This document shows positions 21,094-32,085 of a stretch of 64,000 nucleotides of DNA, piece by piece. The notes beneath the pieces are model-generated. The model did no database searches, had not been told where the DNA came from, and saw nothing but the letters and a program-made list of their open reading frames with translations. Source of the DNA: Aeromonas veronii. Lineage in GTDB: Bacteria > Pseudomonadota > Gammaproteobacteria > Enterobacterales > Aeromonadaceae. The translations under genes and the position numbers were made by a program. How positions within the stretch are numbered: the stretch's first letter is position 1; every line of letters starts with the position of its first letter. Where the stretch lies: positions 1,018,501 to 1,082,500 of the forward strand of contig CP101033.1 in the NCBI GenBank assembly GCA_041319085.1, written 5' to 3'.

Positions 21094-22257
21094 ATGGAAC
21101 AGTGTGATATCGCCATCGTCGGCGCCGGCATGGTGGGCGCCGCCACCGCCTGTCTGCTGGCGGCTCAGGGCCTCTCGGTGCGGGTCATCGAGACCCAACT
21201 GCCAGCGCAATACGCGCCGGAGCAGCCGCTGGATCTGCGGGTCTCCGCCATCAGTCAGGCCTCGGTAGCGCTGCTGGAGCAGGCCGGTGCCTGGCACCAT
21301 CTGCAGCAGATGCGGCTCTGCCCCTACCGCCGACTGGAGACCTGGGAGCTGGACGGCTTTGCCACCCGCTTCAACGCCGCCGACCTTGGCCTGCCCCAGC
21401 TCGGTTACATCATCGAGAACCGGCTGGTGCAGCTCGCCCTGCTCAAACGGATGGAAGATTTCCCCAATATCCAGACCCACACTCCGGCGGCGGTGACGAG
21501 CTTGCGTCAGAGTGCGGATGAAGCTGTGCTGACTCTGGACGACGGCACCGAGCTGGCGGCCCGCTGGGTGCTGGCCTGCGACGGCGCCGAATCCCATACC
21601 CGCAAGCTGGCCGGCATCGGCGTATCGCGCTTCGAGTACCGCCAGCACTGCATGCTGATCAATATCGACACCGACTTTGCGCAGGAAGATATCACCTGGC
21701 AGCAGTTCACCCCGAGCGGCCCGCGCGCCTTCTTGCCGCTGCCCGGCCAGCACGGCTCTCTGGTGTGGTATGACAGTCCGGCCCGCATCCGGGCGTTGGC
21801 TGCCATGAGCAACGAAGGGCTTGCCGCCGAAGTGCGCCGCCACTTCCCGAGTCGGCTCGGCGGGTTCACTGTCACCGGCAAGGGGAGCTTCCCGCTGGTA
21901 CGCCGCCACGCTAACGACTACCACGCCGGTCGGGTGGTGCTGCTTGGTGATGCCGCCCACACCATCAACCCGCTGGCGGGGCAGGGGGTCAACCTCGGCT
22001 TCAAGGATGTGGCCTGCTGGGTCGACTTGCTGCAAGGGGCCGGTGCCGACTGGCATCACGCTGTGCTGGCCGAGCGTTACGAGCGGCGCCGTCGTCCCGA
22101 CAACCTGCTGATGCAGTCGGGGATGGATCTCTTCTACGGGGTGTTCAGCAACGAGATTGGCCCCCTCAAGCTGGCCCGCAATCTGGCCCTCAATCTGGCG
22201 GATAAAGCTGGCCCCTTAAAGGAGATGGCGCTGCGCTATGCACTGGGGCTGGTTTGA
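21094..22257 (+). CDS. ubiF: FAD-dependent ubiquinone-biosynthesis hydroxylase, UbiF-type
   Basis: Flavoprotein monooxygenase of ubiquinone biosynthesis, expected to hydroxylate the demethoxy-ubiquinone ring. The Rossmann motif AIVGAGMVGAATACLL is at the N-terminus, the middle motif is VLACDGAESHTRKLAG, and the flavin ribose motif GDAAHTINPLAGQGVNLGFK is near 285. The 387-residue product begins at ATG 21094; the longer upstream frame is not family sequence. Divergence from miaB matches the E. coli ubiF-miaB arrangement, so UbiF is preferred over UbiH or UbiI, which are close paralogs. Confidence 0.88.
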   Translation: MEQCDIAIVGAGMVGAATACLLAAQGLSVRVIETQLPAQYAPEQPLDLRVSAISQASVALLEQAGAWHHLQQMRLCPYRRLETWELDGFATRFNAADLGLPQLGYIIENRLVQLALLKRMEDFPNIQTHTPAAVTSLRQSADEAVLTLDDGTELAARWVLACDGAESHTRKLAGIGVSRFEYRQHCMLINIDTDFAQEDITWQQFTPSGPRAFLPLPGQHGSLVWYDSPARIRALAAMSNEGLAAEVRRHFPSRLGGFTVTGKGSFPLVRRHANDYHAGRVVLLGDAAHTINPLAGQGVNLGFKDVACWVDLLQGAGADWHHAVLAERYERRRRPDNLLMQSGMDLFYGVFSNEIGPLKLARNLALNLADKAGPLKEMALRYALGLV

Positions 22258-22564
22258 CAGGTAGAAACCAGATAGCACGGGCTGAATTCGCGAAGGAGCA
22301 AAGGTGATGAACAAGGCCCGCCAGTAACGCTTGGCAATGGCATGATCCCACATCAGCGGTCTCTCTGATCAATCGCAACGGCACTCGCCGCGACTCGGGT
22401 ACTCGTATTGATGAAGGGTGATGAAAAATTCAGATCACGAAATAGGAAAGACGTTCAAAAAAATCCCCAGCCGATGCTGGGGATTTTGGTATGAGAGACA
22501 GGTCATCTGACCGGCATAGGATTATCTAGATAATCAATGCGTCATATTAGGACGATAGAAGGCG
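22258..22564. other. intergenic region ubiF to dctM
   Basis: About 300 bases without a convincing gene. The only clear signal is the hairpin at 22458-22490; short frames here show no family features. Confidence 0.5.
22458..22491. terminator. terminator between ubiF and dctM
   Basis: AATCCCCAGC and GCTGGGGATT arms around CGAT, with an A-run before and TTTTGG after; usable from both converging genes. Confidence 0.85.
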
Positions 22565-23872
22565 TTAACCTACGAGCCCCATTGCTTTTGGCAGCGCCAT
22601 CGAAATGGCCGGTACATAGGTGACTAACATCAATATCAGCGCAATGACGGCAAAGAAGGGGAGCAGTGGCTTGATGACCCCCTCAATCTTTATTTGCCCT
22701 ATCTTGCAGCCGGTAAAGAGGATCGGGCCGACGGGTGGCGTAATGGTGCCAAGGGAGAGGTTGAAGATCATCATGATGCCAAACTGCACCGGATCCATGC
22801 CGAACTGGGTGCAGATGGGCAGGAAGATAGGTGTGAAGATCAGCACTGCCGGGGTCGGATCCATGAAGGTGCCCACCAGCAGCAGTACCAGGTTCATGAT
22901 CAGCAGGATGATCAGGAAGCTGTCGGTAAAGGAGAGCAGACCCGAGGCGATCACCGCCGGTATCTTGGTAAACGCCATCACCCAGGACATGATGGAAGAG
23001 GCGGCCAACATCAGGATCACGATGGCCGTCATCTTGGCCGTCGCCAGGAAGATGGCGGGCAGGTCGGCAGCCTTGATGTTCCGGTAGCAGATACCGAGCA
23101 CGAGGGAGTAGACCACGGCAATGGCAGAGGCTTCGGTGGCCGTGAAGATGCCGCCCAGGATGCCGCCAATGACCACCACTATCATCATCAGGCTGGGGAT
23201 TGCATCGAGCAGCAGCTTGAGATGTTGCCCTTTGAGGGAGTTTTTCTCCGCCACATAGCCACGACGCTTGGCGATGAAGCCTGCCACCAGCATGACCCCC
23301 AGTCCCCACAGGATGCCGGGGACGTATCCTCCCATGAACAGGGCGGTAATGGAGACGCTGCCGGCGACAGTGGCATAGACGATCAGAGAGTTGCTGGGAG
23401 GGATCAGCATGCCGGTCGGGGCTGAGGCGATGTTGACCGCGGCGCTGAAGGCGGGATCGTAGTTATCCTTCTTCTGGATCGGTGACATGATGCCGCCGAT
23501 GGCCGCGGCAGAGGCGACGCCGGAGCCGCTGATGGAGCCAAACAGCATGTTGGCGACCACGTTGGTCTGGGCGAGGGGGCCAGGCAGGAAGTTACTGACG
23601 ATCTTGGCGCAGTTGATCAGCCGGATGGCGATGCCGCCATTGTTCATCAGGTTGCCAGCCAGGATGAAGAAGGGGATAGCTAGTAGAGCGAAGGAGTCCA
23701 GGCCAACGAAGACCCGCTGGGCCGAGGTCAGGATGGCACCATCAAACGGCAGGATCATCGCCATCGCCAGGAAGGAGGAGAGTCCGATACTGATGCTGAT
23801 GGGGGCACCGATGAACAGCAAGATAAACGCACCGATGAACATCACCAGCGCAACCGCAACCGCAATATCCAT
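22565..23872 (-). CDS. dctM: TRAP transporter large permease DctM
   Basis: Large membrane subunit of a tripartite ATP-independent periplasmic transporter, coupling solute uptake to sodium. The 435-residue protein starts MDIAVAVALVMFIGAFILLF and has about 12 hydrophobic segments with the family patterns SGSGVASAAAIGGIMSP, PPSNSLIVYA and LSLGTITPPVGPILF. A longer open frame runs up to 24316, but that part overlaps dctQ out of frame, so ATG 23872 is chosen; it is separated from dctQ by two bases. Confidence 0.93.
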   Translation of the reverse strand: MDIAVAVALVMFIGAFILLFIGAPISISIGLSSFLAMAMILPFDGAILTSAQRVFVGLDSFALLAIPFFILAGNLMNNGGIAIRLINCAKIVSNFLPGPLAQTNVVANMLFGSISGSGVASAAAIGGIMSPIQKKDNYDPAFSAAVNIASAPTGMLIPPSNSLIVYATVAGSVSITALFMGGYVPGILWGLGVMLVAGFIAKRRGYVAEKNSLKGQHLKLLLDAIPSLMMIVVVIGGILGGIFTATEASAIAVVYSLVLGICYRNIKAADLPAIFLATAKMTAIVILMLAASSIMSWVMAFTKIPAVIASGLLSFTDSFLIILLIMNLVLLLVGTFMDPTPAVLIFTPIFLPICTQFGMDPVQFGIMMIFNLSLGTITPPVGPILFTGCKIGQIKIEGVIKPLLPFFAVIALILMLVTYVPAISMALPKAMGLVG

Positions 23873-23874
23873 GG

Positions 23875-24435
23875 TTACACCTTTTGCTTGAAGGAGAATT
23901 GCTTGGCCAACCCGTACTGGTTGTACAGGCAGTAGAAGACAGCCAGCGCACCGCTGATGGGGATGGCGGCGTAGATGACCCCGATAGGGATTTGCAGTGC
24001 GGAGTCGAGTTGTCCCATCTGGCGATTCATGCCGATATAGCCGCCCACAGTCAGAACCAGCAGGGCAAAGGCCGTGGTGGCGAGCTCGCCGATCATTTCC
24101 ATCAGGATGCGGACATTGTGTGGCATCCGATCGCGCATGAAAGTGATCGCCATGTGCTCGCGCAGACCGAAGACGTAGGCGCTCCCGATCAGGACCAGCC
24201 AGATGAACAGGTAGCGGGAGAGCACTTCGCTCACGGCACTGGGGCTGTTGAACAGATAACGGGTCACCACCTGATAGGTGACCAGCAGTGCCATCACCCC
24301 CACGAGGGCGATGCAAAAATAGGAGACAGCGAGATCCACTTTCTGTTTGATGTTGGTCAGGGTGGCGAAGAAGCCCTTCTGAACAGCAGGTTCACTCGAT
24401 GCGGAAAAGGGAGTTGGTTGTTCAGCGGGTTTCAT
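23875..24435 (-). CDS. dctQ: TRAP transporter small permease DctQ
   Basis: Small membrane subunit, 186 residues, with a hydrophilic N-terminus of about 35 residues and four hydrophobic helices. The family core VVTRYLFNSPSAVSEVLSRY and REHMAITFMRDRMP are visible. It lies between dctP and dctM in the usual order and shares their transcript. Confidence 0.9.
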   Translation of the reverse strand: MKPAEQPTPFSASSEPAVQKGFFATLTNIKQKVDLAVSYFCIALVGVMALLVTYQVVTRYLFNSPSAVSEVLSRYLFIWLVLIGSAYVFGLREHMAITFMRDRMPHNVRILMEMIGELATTAFALLVLTVGGYIGMNRQMGQLDSALQIPIGVIYAAIPISGALAVFYCLYNQYGLAKQFSFKQKV

Positions 24436-24487
24436 GATGGAACCTTATAAAAGGGGCTGCAATGGCAGCCCCAGACAATGAACGACA

Positions 24488-25498
24488 TTAGTTGGCCAAT
24501 GCTCGGATCTTGTTGAAAATATCTTTCTGTTCCGGGGAGGTCAGCAGGGCCTCCTGCAGCGGTTTGCAGCTAGCCTGGAAGGGAGCAATGTCCACTTCGG
24601 TAAACGTAGCCCCTTTGCTGGTGGCGGTTTGTTTGGCACTTTCCAGAGCCTGACCGAAGAGGTCAAACTCAGTCGAGGTGCTCTCCTTGGCCAACTTGCG
24701 GAAGGTAGCCTGATCCGCGGCATCCATCTTGTTCAGGAAGTTCTCGTTGACCACCAGCAGGTCGGCCACCATCACATGACGGGTATAGGAGAAGTGCGGA
24801 GCCACCTCGTACTGTTTCAGGTCAGCATACGTGATCTCGTTATTCTCGGCACCATCGAGTACCCCTTGCTGGATGGCTGAGTAGACCTCGCCCTGTCCCA
24901 TGGGCACACCGGTTCCTCCCATGCAGCCCAGCATCTTGACCATGGTGTCGGACTGCATGACCCGGATCTTCTTCCCTTTCATGTCTCCGGGCACCTTGAT
25001 GGGGGCTCCCTTGACATACATGCTGCGGGCACCGGCGGTATAGGCGGTCAACACTTCGAAGCCGTTGCCCTTGGTGGAGCTGAATAGCGCATCCAGGGTG
25101 CCGTCGGTGAACACTTTACGCTGGTGCTCGGGGCTGTCATAGATGTAGGGCATAGCCAGTACGGAGAAGTTCTTGTTGAAGTTCTCGACCAGGGGGTTGG
25201 CGACGACAGCCAGTTGGATGGCGCCGGATTGAACCAGCTCCAGCGCGGCACGTTGATCACCCAGCAGCTCGTTCGGATGGATCTCCAGCTTGTATTTCCC
25301 GCCGGTAGCCGCTTCCAGTTTCTGGCTGAAATCTTCAAGGGCCTTGTACTGGGGGTTTTTTTCGGACTGATTGAATGCTGTTTTCAAAATCACGGGACCA
25401 GCAGCCTTGCTGTCTTCACCACATCCAGTCAGAAACAGACCAGCGGCTACAACAGTGCCAATAAGAGACAACTTGGGCAAAGCATTTTTTGTACGCAT
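24488..25498 (-). CDS. dctP: TRAP transporter substrate-binding lipoprotein DctP
   Basis: Extracytoplasmic binding protein of the TRAP system, 336 residues. The signal peptide ends in a lipobox (LFLTG before the cysteine at residue 26), so it is probably membrane-anchored rather than free. The DctP core includes LEIHPNELLGDQRAALELVQ, GKKIRVMQSDTMVKMLG and MGQGEVYSAIQQGVLDGAEN. The conserved arginine (KIRVMQ) suggests an organic-acid substrate, but the specificity (C4-dicarboxylate, sialic acid or other) cannot be read. First gene of the leftward dctPQM operon. Confidence 0.9.
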   Translation of the reverse strand: MRTKNALPKLSLIGTVVAAGLFLTGCGEDSKAAGPVILKTAFNQSEKNPQYKALEDFSQKLEAATGGKYKLEIHPNELLGDQRAALELVQSGAIQLAVVANPLVENFNKNFSVLAMPYIYDSPEHQRKVFTDGTLDALFSSTKGNGFEVLTAYTAGARSMYVKGAPIKVPGDMKGKKIRVMQSDTMVKMLGCMGGTGVPMGQGEVYSAIQQGVLDGAENNEITYADLKQYEVAPHFSYTRHVMVADLLVVNENFLNKMDAADQATFRKLAKESTSTEFDLFGQALESAKQTATSKGATFTEVDIAPFQASCKPLQEALLTSPEQKDIFNKIRALAN

Positions 25499-25768
25499 GT
25501 GTAACCCCTCTATGGGTTGGTTATCTTGATGATGTACATGCTACTCGGATCCGCCACGATTTCAGTGATCAGATTCAATTAAATGAAACGTCGTTTTCAT
25601 TTTATGAGTTTCGTATGTCATTTTTTATGACGATGTAATGTTGCAAGTTGTTACGAGTGATAATTAAGGGCTTCAAATGGGGGGCATTTTTGCCAAGAGG
25701 TGTGTTTGGCTGACGATCAACAAGAGGAAATAAAAACAATCGCTCCCGCCAACGCGGGTCATGCTGAA
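25499..25768. promoter_or_regulatory. upstream region of dctPQM
   Basis: AT-rich stretch preceding the TRAP operon and expected to hold its promoter. No operator or -35/-10 pair could be assigned with confidence. Confidence 0.3.
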
Positions 25769-26224
25769 TCAGTCAGAGGCTGTCGTCATAAGATGGCGGC
25801 CCACAAAGATGCACCGCAGATCTGCACAGCCGCGACAAGCAAGCTCGAGAGTTGGGTGTCGCTGACCGGTTAATTCGACCTCTTTTCTAGCGCGCGAGTC
25901 CGGCCGGTCGGCGTCAGCCAATCCATGGATACTAGGATCCCGATGCGTTTGGCCACCTTTGGCCACCATATAGGGAACCCAGTCATCAAAGCGGCACCAG
26001 ACGTTCGGCTTGGTGTTGGTCAGCACATGAGCGACCTGTTTGACGGTGTACTTTCGTGCAAGACCACTTGCCAGTGAAAGGCCATTGCTAATGGCTTGGA
26101 GGGCCACTGAGCCACACTCGATAACCCCGTGGGTGGCATTGGCGAGTGACAAGACCCCCTTGGCATGCATGTTTTGGCCAAATAGGTCGTCGATATGGTT
26201 GAGGATAATGTCGTGATTGAGCAT
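25769..26224 (-). pseudogene. IS4/IS10-type transposase remnant, frameshifted
   Basis: The frame from ATG 26224 reads MLNHDIILNHIDDLFGQN, then a MHAKGVLSLANAT segment and KYTVKQVAHVLTNTKPNVW...DDWVPYMVAK. This matches the N-terminal layout of IS10-like IS4-family transposases (leader helices, then a run that ends just before the first catalytic Asp). After about 25960 the frame loses similarity, but another minus-strand frame reads ILVSMDWLTPTG, like the VAMDWTD catalytic block, so a frameshift has occurred. The C-terminal two thirds of a transposase are missing. No inverted repeats were found. Confidence 0.65.
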
Positions 26225-26257
26225 GGCTAACGGGGGGATATTTCGCCCTCGTTGCAT

Positions 26258-26515
26258 GCCATCGCCGTAATGGTTTCCAGCGCAGCGCAGACCCGTCCTC
26301 CAAATAAAAGTTCAATTTTGAAAGCGATTTCAGTCATGTTTTTAAGAAATCGTAGAGCTAATAAGAAGTTTTTTGATGGTTGATATTTTTGTTGATATCG
26401 TTTTCAAGTGGTATCTAGTTGCTGGAATTTTTAATTTCTTGTTATTTTTTTTGTTTTATTGCTATTTCTGGGGGTGTTTTTGTGTTTTTTATGGGGTGTT
26501 GGCAATATGTGTTCG
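26258..26515. other. AT-rich intergenic sequence before lamB
   Basis: Strongly AT-rich sequence with long T-runs. An open frame across it (26373-26723) translates to low-complexity Phe/Tyr/Cys-rich sequence and is not considered a gene. Confidence 0.5.
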
Positions 26516-26568
26516 TTTTGTGAGTGTTGTCATATCACCCAAATGTTATGCTCCATATAATCGCTTCT
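26516..26568 (+). promoter_or_regulatory. likely CRP-dependent (class II) promoter of the lamB-type gene
   Basis: TGTGA at 26519-26523 and TCATA at 26530-26534, six bases apart, match the CRP consensus at 9 of 10 core positions. A perfect TATAAT lies at 26556-26561 with no good -35 box. A start about seven bases later (near 26568) places the CRP centre at about -41.5, the class II position. This would give catabolite control of maltoporin expression. Confidence 0.6.
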
Positions 26569-26643
26569 GCTTGTCACTTGTATATATCTACTGGCTAAGC
26601 CTTGATTATTATGACATCACTCATCCTCAGCGGGAAAAGGAAA

Positions 26644-28047
26644 ATGACAATGAATACAAAATGGCTTCCGATAGCTGCCGCAGTAAGTATGGCCCTCTCT
26701 TCCGGTGTTGTTGTTGCTGCTGACGCAGATAATGGTTGGGAAGTACATGGTTATGGTCGTCTGGGTGGACAATGGAATGGCGATGGCGCCAGCAAAATGA
26801 ACACCTTGGGTAAACAGGATTACCGTACTGTGACCTCTATGGATGAAAATGCCAACCAGGTCGAGTTGTCTGTAAAAAAGAAATTTGAAGGCAAAAATGG
26901 TGTAAAGGGTGAATTTGTTACCCGTGCTGAATATGGTAACCAGAATGCAGGTGACACAGGTTATTTTGTCTCCTCAGAAAGTTCTCTGCAGACACATCGT
27001 GATGATGCCCAATTTGAAATGAAAGAAGCTTATGTGGAACTGGCTGGTTTTGATTTCCTTGATAAGGATACCAAAATTTGGGCCGGTCAACGTTTTCTGA
27101 ACCGTGAACAAGGTATTTTGACCAAAGAGTTCTGGAAGCAATCTTCCGGTATCGGTGCTGGTTTCCAGAATGGTGGCTTTGGGGTTGCTATTGTTTCGGC
27201 TGATGATGCAGGCCAAGTTCGTAATAATGATCCATTCAACAGCGATTGTAATGAAAGTAACGTATTCAAGTGTACTGGGTCTGTTCGTACCGCAACGTCT
27301 TTGAACGTTTTTTATTACGGCTTGGCGGCTCTGGGCGGTACCTTTGATTTTGACCTGAAAGGCATGAAACAAGCTAATACTGATGCTGATGCCGTATCAA
27401 ACAAAGATCCGGTGACCGGAAAATATACCATCAATGCAGATACCGGTATTGGTGCCTCTATTGCCTATAACCGTGACTATTACGGCTTTAAGGGTTGGTC
27501 CAAGACCGCGATTGCTTACGGTGAAGGCATGGCCTCCAACCGTGGTGTTAACTTCGGTTCCTGGAATGGTGGCTTCGGTAAAGACTCCAGCGCTCTGTTC
27601 TTCACCTCTTATGGTGTTGCAGAAGTCACTCCTCGCTTACAGCTTGGTAGTGAGCTGACTTATTGGGCTCCACAACATGTGAGCTGGGGTGGGGATCTCG
27701 ACGTTGCTCGTACCATCTTTGCCCTACAGCCATCCTACAAGATCAATGATAATCTGCGTTTGATACTGACCGGTTCTTATGCGAACGAGAAAGTTGAAGA
27801 TCAGAACGGTAAGGCACAGTGGGGTCGCACAGATGTAAATACCCAGTTCTATGCTTTGGAAGTAGCTACAGCATTCACTGTTGATGCAGATTACTGGGGA
27901 CGCCCACAGATCAAACCCTTCGTGACTTGGGTTAAATCCAGCGACGAAAATGCGTCTGGCGGTATCAGTATTGATTCCACTAAAGACAACGGCAAGCTGT
28001 CTACCTCGCAAGTATTCTTCGGGGTTGAGGCTGAAGTATGGTTCTAA
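26644..28047 (+). CDS. lamB: maltoporin-like carbohydrate porin (LamB family)
   Basis: Outer-membrane 18-stranded sugar channel. The 467-residue precursor starts MTMNTKWLPIAAAVSMALSS with cleavage after VVVAA-type residues near 27. The mature protein opens with GWEVHGYGRLGGQWN, typical of LamB, includes the KEAYVELAGFDFLDKDTKIWAGQRF block, and ends in VEAEVWF with a terminal Phe, the BAM signal. Purine-rich GGAAAAGGAAA precedes the ATG. Base composition is visibly more AT-rich than neighbours. malM follows, so maltodextrin is the likely substrate; other disaccharides remain possible. Confidence 0.9.
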   Translation: MTMNTKWLPIAAAVSMALSSGVVVAADADNGWEVHGYGRLGGQWNGDGASKMNTLGKQDYRTVTSMDENANQVELSVKKKFEGKNGVKGEFVTRAEYGNQNAGDTGYFVSSESSLQTHRDDAQFEMKEAYVELAGFDFLDKDTKIWAGQRFLNREQGILTKEFWKQSSGIGAGFQNGGFGVAIVSADDAGQVRNNDPFNSDCNESNVFKCTGSVRTATSLNVFYYGLAALGGTFDFDLKGMKQANTDADAVSNKDPVTGKYTINADTGIGASIAYNRDYYGFKGWSKTAIAYGEGMASNRGVNFGSWNGGFGKDSSALFFTSYGVAEVTPRLQLGSELTYWAPQHVSWGGDLDVARTIFALQPSYKINDNLRLILTGSYANEKVEDQNGKAQWGRTDVNTQFYALEVATAFTVDADYWGRPQIKPFVTWVKSSDENASGGISIDSTKDNGKLSTSQVFFGVEAEVWF

Positions 28048-28067
28048 GCTGATTCTCAGCTAACAGC

Positions 28068-28107
28068 AAAAGAAGCGACGCATGTTCATGCGTCGCTTCT
28101 TGATTTA
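28068..28107 (+). terminator. hairpin between lamB and malM
   Basis: AGAAGCGACGCATG pairs with CATGCGTCGCTTCT followed by TGATTT. The stem is long and the U-tract weak, so it probably lowers malM expression relative to lamB. Confidence 0.7.
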
Positions 28108-28121
28108 AAGGAATAACTATT

Positions 28122-29054
28122 ATGAGACGTAACACGAAAGTAGCAATGATCGTGGCTGGCGTTCTGCTGTTGGGTGGGTGTGCCAGCCATAGCTCACAGT
28201 CAATTCCGGATTCTGGATTCGCGACCTTGATGGCGTCTCCTGCATGTTGTGCAGATTTTGCTCAGATGCCGCTTGATGCATTGCCGGACGATGACAGCAC
28301 TCTGGAAGTAGTCTTAGATTCTTCATCACCCGTATTTGATTTCAAAGACGGAAAGTCTTACTTCAAAGCTTTTCAACTACCTAAGCAACGTAGCCAAATA
28401 GATATCACGCTTAAGTCTTATTTTACCGATAGCATTATGTTGCCCAGCGTGCTCTTTTTAGACAAAAATCTGAAAGTTATCAAAGAGGTAAATGCTGAAC
28501 AATTCCAACTCGTTTATGGCAGTGTTGGTCGTCGCATTTCCCTGGATAGTCATATTACCTTAGGCCATGCCTCGCCTGGCCAGCAGGCTGAGTTTATGAT
28601 TATCAAGGCTGACCCCAAGAGTCGTCAGGGTGAGACGAAGGTAATGTCAGCGGCAAGAAAATGGGCAAAAGAGACTGGTTTGGCCGAGCCGGTGGAAGCT
28701 GATCCTATGTTCCCACATAGTATGTCAGGTAATTTAGCTCTTTCAGTGAGCTCATCTGGCCAGATGTTGAGTTCAGGACAGTTAATGTCATTAGGCTCAG
28801 TGCAAAAACAGCCCATCACTCCCTCACCTCAGCCTACCGTAGGCAATAGCAAAAGTGCCATTGTGTTGCCAGTACCGACTTCAGTACCTGCCATGCTGAG
28901 TGAAACCGAAGCCTTCTATCAGAGCCAGATCGAAAAAGCGGTCAAGGCGGGGGATATCGACAAGGCAATGAAGCTGGTGAACGAGGCCGAACGGGCCGGT
29001 TCAAGCAAAGCAAAAACCGTGTTTATTGATGCGGTCAAGCGCTCGCAAAAATAG
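28122..29054 (+). CDS. malM: maltose operon periplasmic protein MalM
   Basis: MalM-family protein of 310 residues in the periplasm. Signal peptide MRRNTKVAMIVAGVLLLGG with a lipobox cysteine at residue 20, so unlike E. coli MalM it looks like a lipoprotein. The FATLMASPACCADFAQMPLD motif and the SPVFDFKDGKSYFKAF region are MalM hallmarks. The exact role in maltodextrin uptake is unsettled. It lies directly after the porin gene, as malM follows lamB in E. coli, but malE/malK are not in this window. Confidence 0.9.
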   Translation: MRRNTKVAMIVAGVLLLGGCASHSSQSIPDSGFATLMASPACCADFAQMPLDALPDDDSTLEVVLDSSSPVFDFKDGKSYFKAFQLPKQRSQIDITLKSYFTDSIMLPSVLFLDKNLKVIKEVNAEQFQLVYGSVGRRISLDSHITLGHASPGQQAEFMIIKADPKSRQGETKVMSAARKWAKETGLAEPVEADPMFPHSMSGNLALSVSSSGQMLSSGQLMSLGSVQKQPITPSPQPTVGNSKSAIVLPVPTSVPAMLSETEAFYQSQIEKAVKAGDIDKAMKLVNEAERAGSSKAKTVFIDAVKRSQK

Positions 29055-29089
29055 CGTAATACGCTCCTTTGCTAGTCAGATATATTTAT

Positions 29090-29119
29090 GAAGGCCTCCC
29101 TTGTTGGAGGCCTTTTTAA
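29090..29119 (+). terminator. malM terminator
   Basis: AGGCCTCC and GGAGGCCT arms around CTTGTT, followed by TTTTT. Confidence 0.9.
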
Positions 29120-30908
<1,789 letters not shown>

Positions 30909-30935
30909 TTCTGTTGCCTGAATATCAGCGTGTTT

Positions 30936-30965
30936 GAAGAGGGAGGCGAAAGCCTCCCTCTTACT
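30936..30965 (+). terminator. ptsG terminator
   Basis: GAGGGAGGC and GCCTCCCTC arms around GAAA, followed by TTACTATTT. Confidence 0.8.
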
Positions 30966-31145
30966 ATTTGTGGTTACGGATAGTGCGAGTCGCCGTAGCA
31001 CAGTCAAGCACTGAAAATGCCAAAATCAGGTGCGGAATGACGGGTGAATGACTTCATGCGAGAAGGCTCACTTGTAGCATGACTTGTCCCGCCCGCTGAT
31101 ATTGTGCATGCTGATGGCCCATTTTCCAGGCAGGACTCTTGCTGT

Positions 31146-32045
31146 ATGAATCTTCGCGATCTCGAATATCTGGTGGCGCTGGATGAGGAAAAACATTTTC
31201 GCAAAGCCGCCGAACGCTGCTTTGTCAGTCAACCCACCCTGAGCGGCCAGCTGCGCAAGCTGGAGGATGAACTCGGGGTCATTCTGATCGAACGTACCTC
31301 GCGCAAGGTGCTGTTTACCCCTGCTGGCGATGCCATGGCCCATCAGGCGCGTCGGGTGCTCAAGGAGGTGCGCGAGCTCAAGAGCATCGGTCAGCACTTC
31401 TCCGAGCCGATGTCCGGGGAGATCCATATCGGTTTTATTCCGACCGTGGGCCCCTATCTGTTGCCCCGCATTATCCAGACCCTGCGTGAGCGTTTTCCCC
31501 AGCTGGAGTTCTATCTCTATGAGGAGCAGACCCAAACCCTGCTCAAACGGCTGGAAGAGGGGGAGCTGGATTGCGTCATTCTGGCCGAGATGCCGGGGAT
31601 GGAGGGGTTTGGCTCAATCCAGCTCTACCACGAGCCGATGTGGCTGGCGGTGCCTTGCCATCATCCCGAAGCACAGGCCAGACAGGTGCCGCTTGGCAAC
31701 CTCAAGGGCAAGAAATTACTGATGCTGGCCGATGGCCACTGTTTGCGGGATCAGGCGATGGGATTCTGTTTTGCCGGCGGGATTGGTGAGGATCAACGCT
31801 TCAAGGGCACCAGTCTCGAGACCCTGCGCAACATGGTGGCCGCCGGTAGCGGCATGACCCTGGTGCCAAAGCTGGCCGTACCTGCCGATCATGATGAGGG
31901 GGGAGTGAGTTATCGACCGGTGGTCGACCCTGTGCCGGGACGCACCATCTCGCTGCTCTATCGCCACTACTCGGTGCGCCGCCCCTGTTTCAACGAGTTG
32001 GCTACCTCGATAGCCACGCTGATGAGCAAGCAGTTGGCCCAATAA
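31146..32045 (+). CDS. oxyR: hydrogen peroxide-responsive regulator OxyR
   Basis: LysR-type activator of peroxide defence. The N-terminal winged helix (MNLRDLEYLVALDEEKHFRK, FVSQPTLSGQLRKLE) is followed by the sensor domain with GHCLRDQAMGFC. Cys199 and Cys208 sit exactly at the positions of the E. coli redox pair. The 299-residue length fits after choosing ATG 31146; 14 upstream codons in the same frame are not conserved. No catalase or ahpC gene is adjacent here. Confidence 0.95.
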   Translation: MNLRDLEYLVALDEEKHFRKAAERCFVSQPTLSGQLRKLEDELGVILIERTSRKVLFTPAGDAMAHQARRVLKEVRELKSIGQHFSEPMSGEIHIGFIPTVGPYLLPRIIQTLRERFPQLEFYLYEEQTQTLLKRLEEGELDCVILAEMPGMEGFGSIQLYHEPMWLAVPCHHPEAQARQVPLGNLKGKKLLMLADGHCLRDQAMGFCFAGGIGEDQRFKGTSLETLRNMVAAGSGMTLVPKLAVPADHDEGGVSYRPVVDPVPGRTISLLYRHYSVRRPCFNELATSIATLMSKQLAQ

Positions 32046-32047
32046 AA

Positions 32048-32072
32048 ATACCGCCCGAAGGCGGCATTGCTA
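32048..32072 (+). terminator. oxyR terminator
   Basis: CCGCC and GGCGG arms around CGAA shortly after the oxyR stop; the U-tract is weak. Confidence 0.55.
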
Positions 32073-32085
32073 TTCATATCGATGA

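Noticed and set aside
22565..24316. A fused DctQ-DctM protein
   Set aside because: The upstream part of the long frame is out of frame with real dctQ and shows no permease sequence; dctQ and dctM are separate genes with a two-base gap.
26373..26723. A 115-codon frame in AT-rich DNA before lamB
   Set aside because: Low-complexity Phe/Tyr/Cys/Leu translation in T-rich DNA, overlapping the lamB promoter and start.
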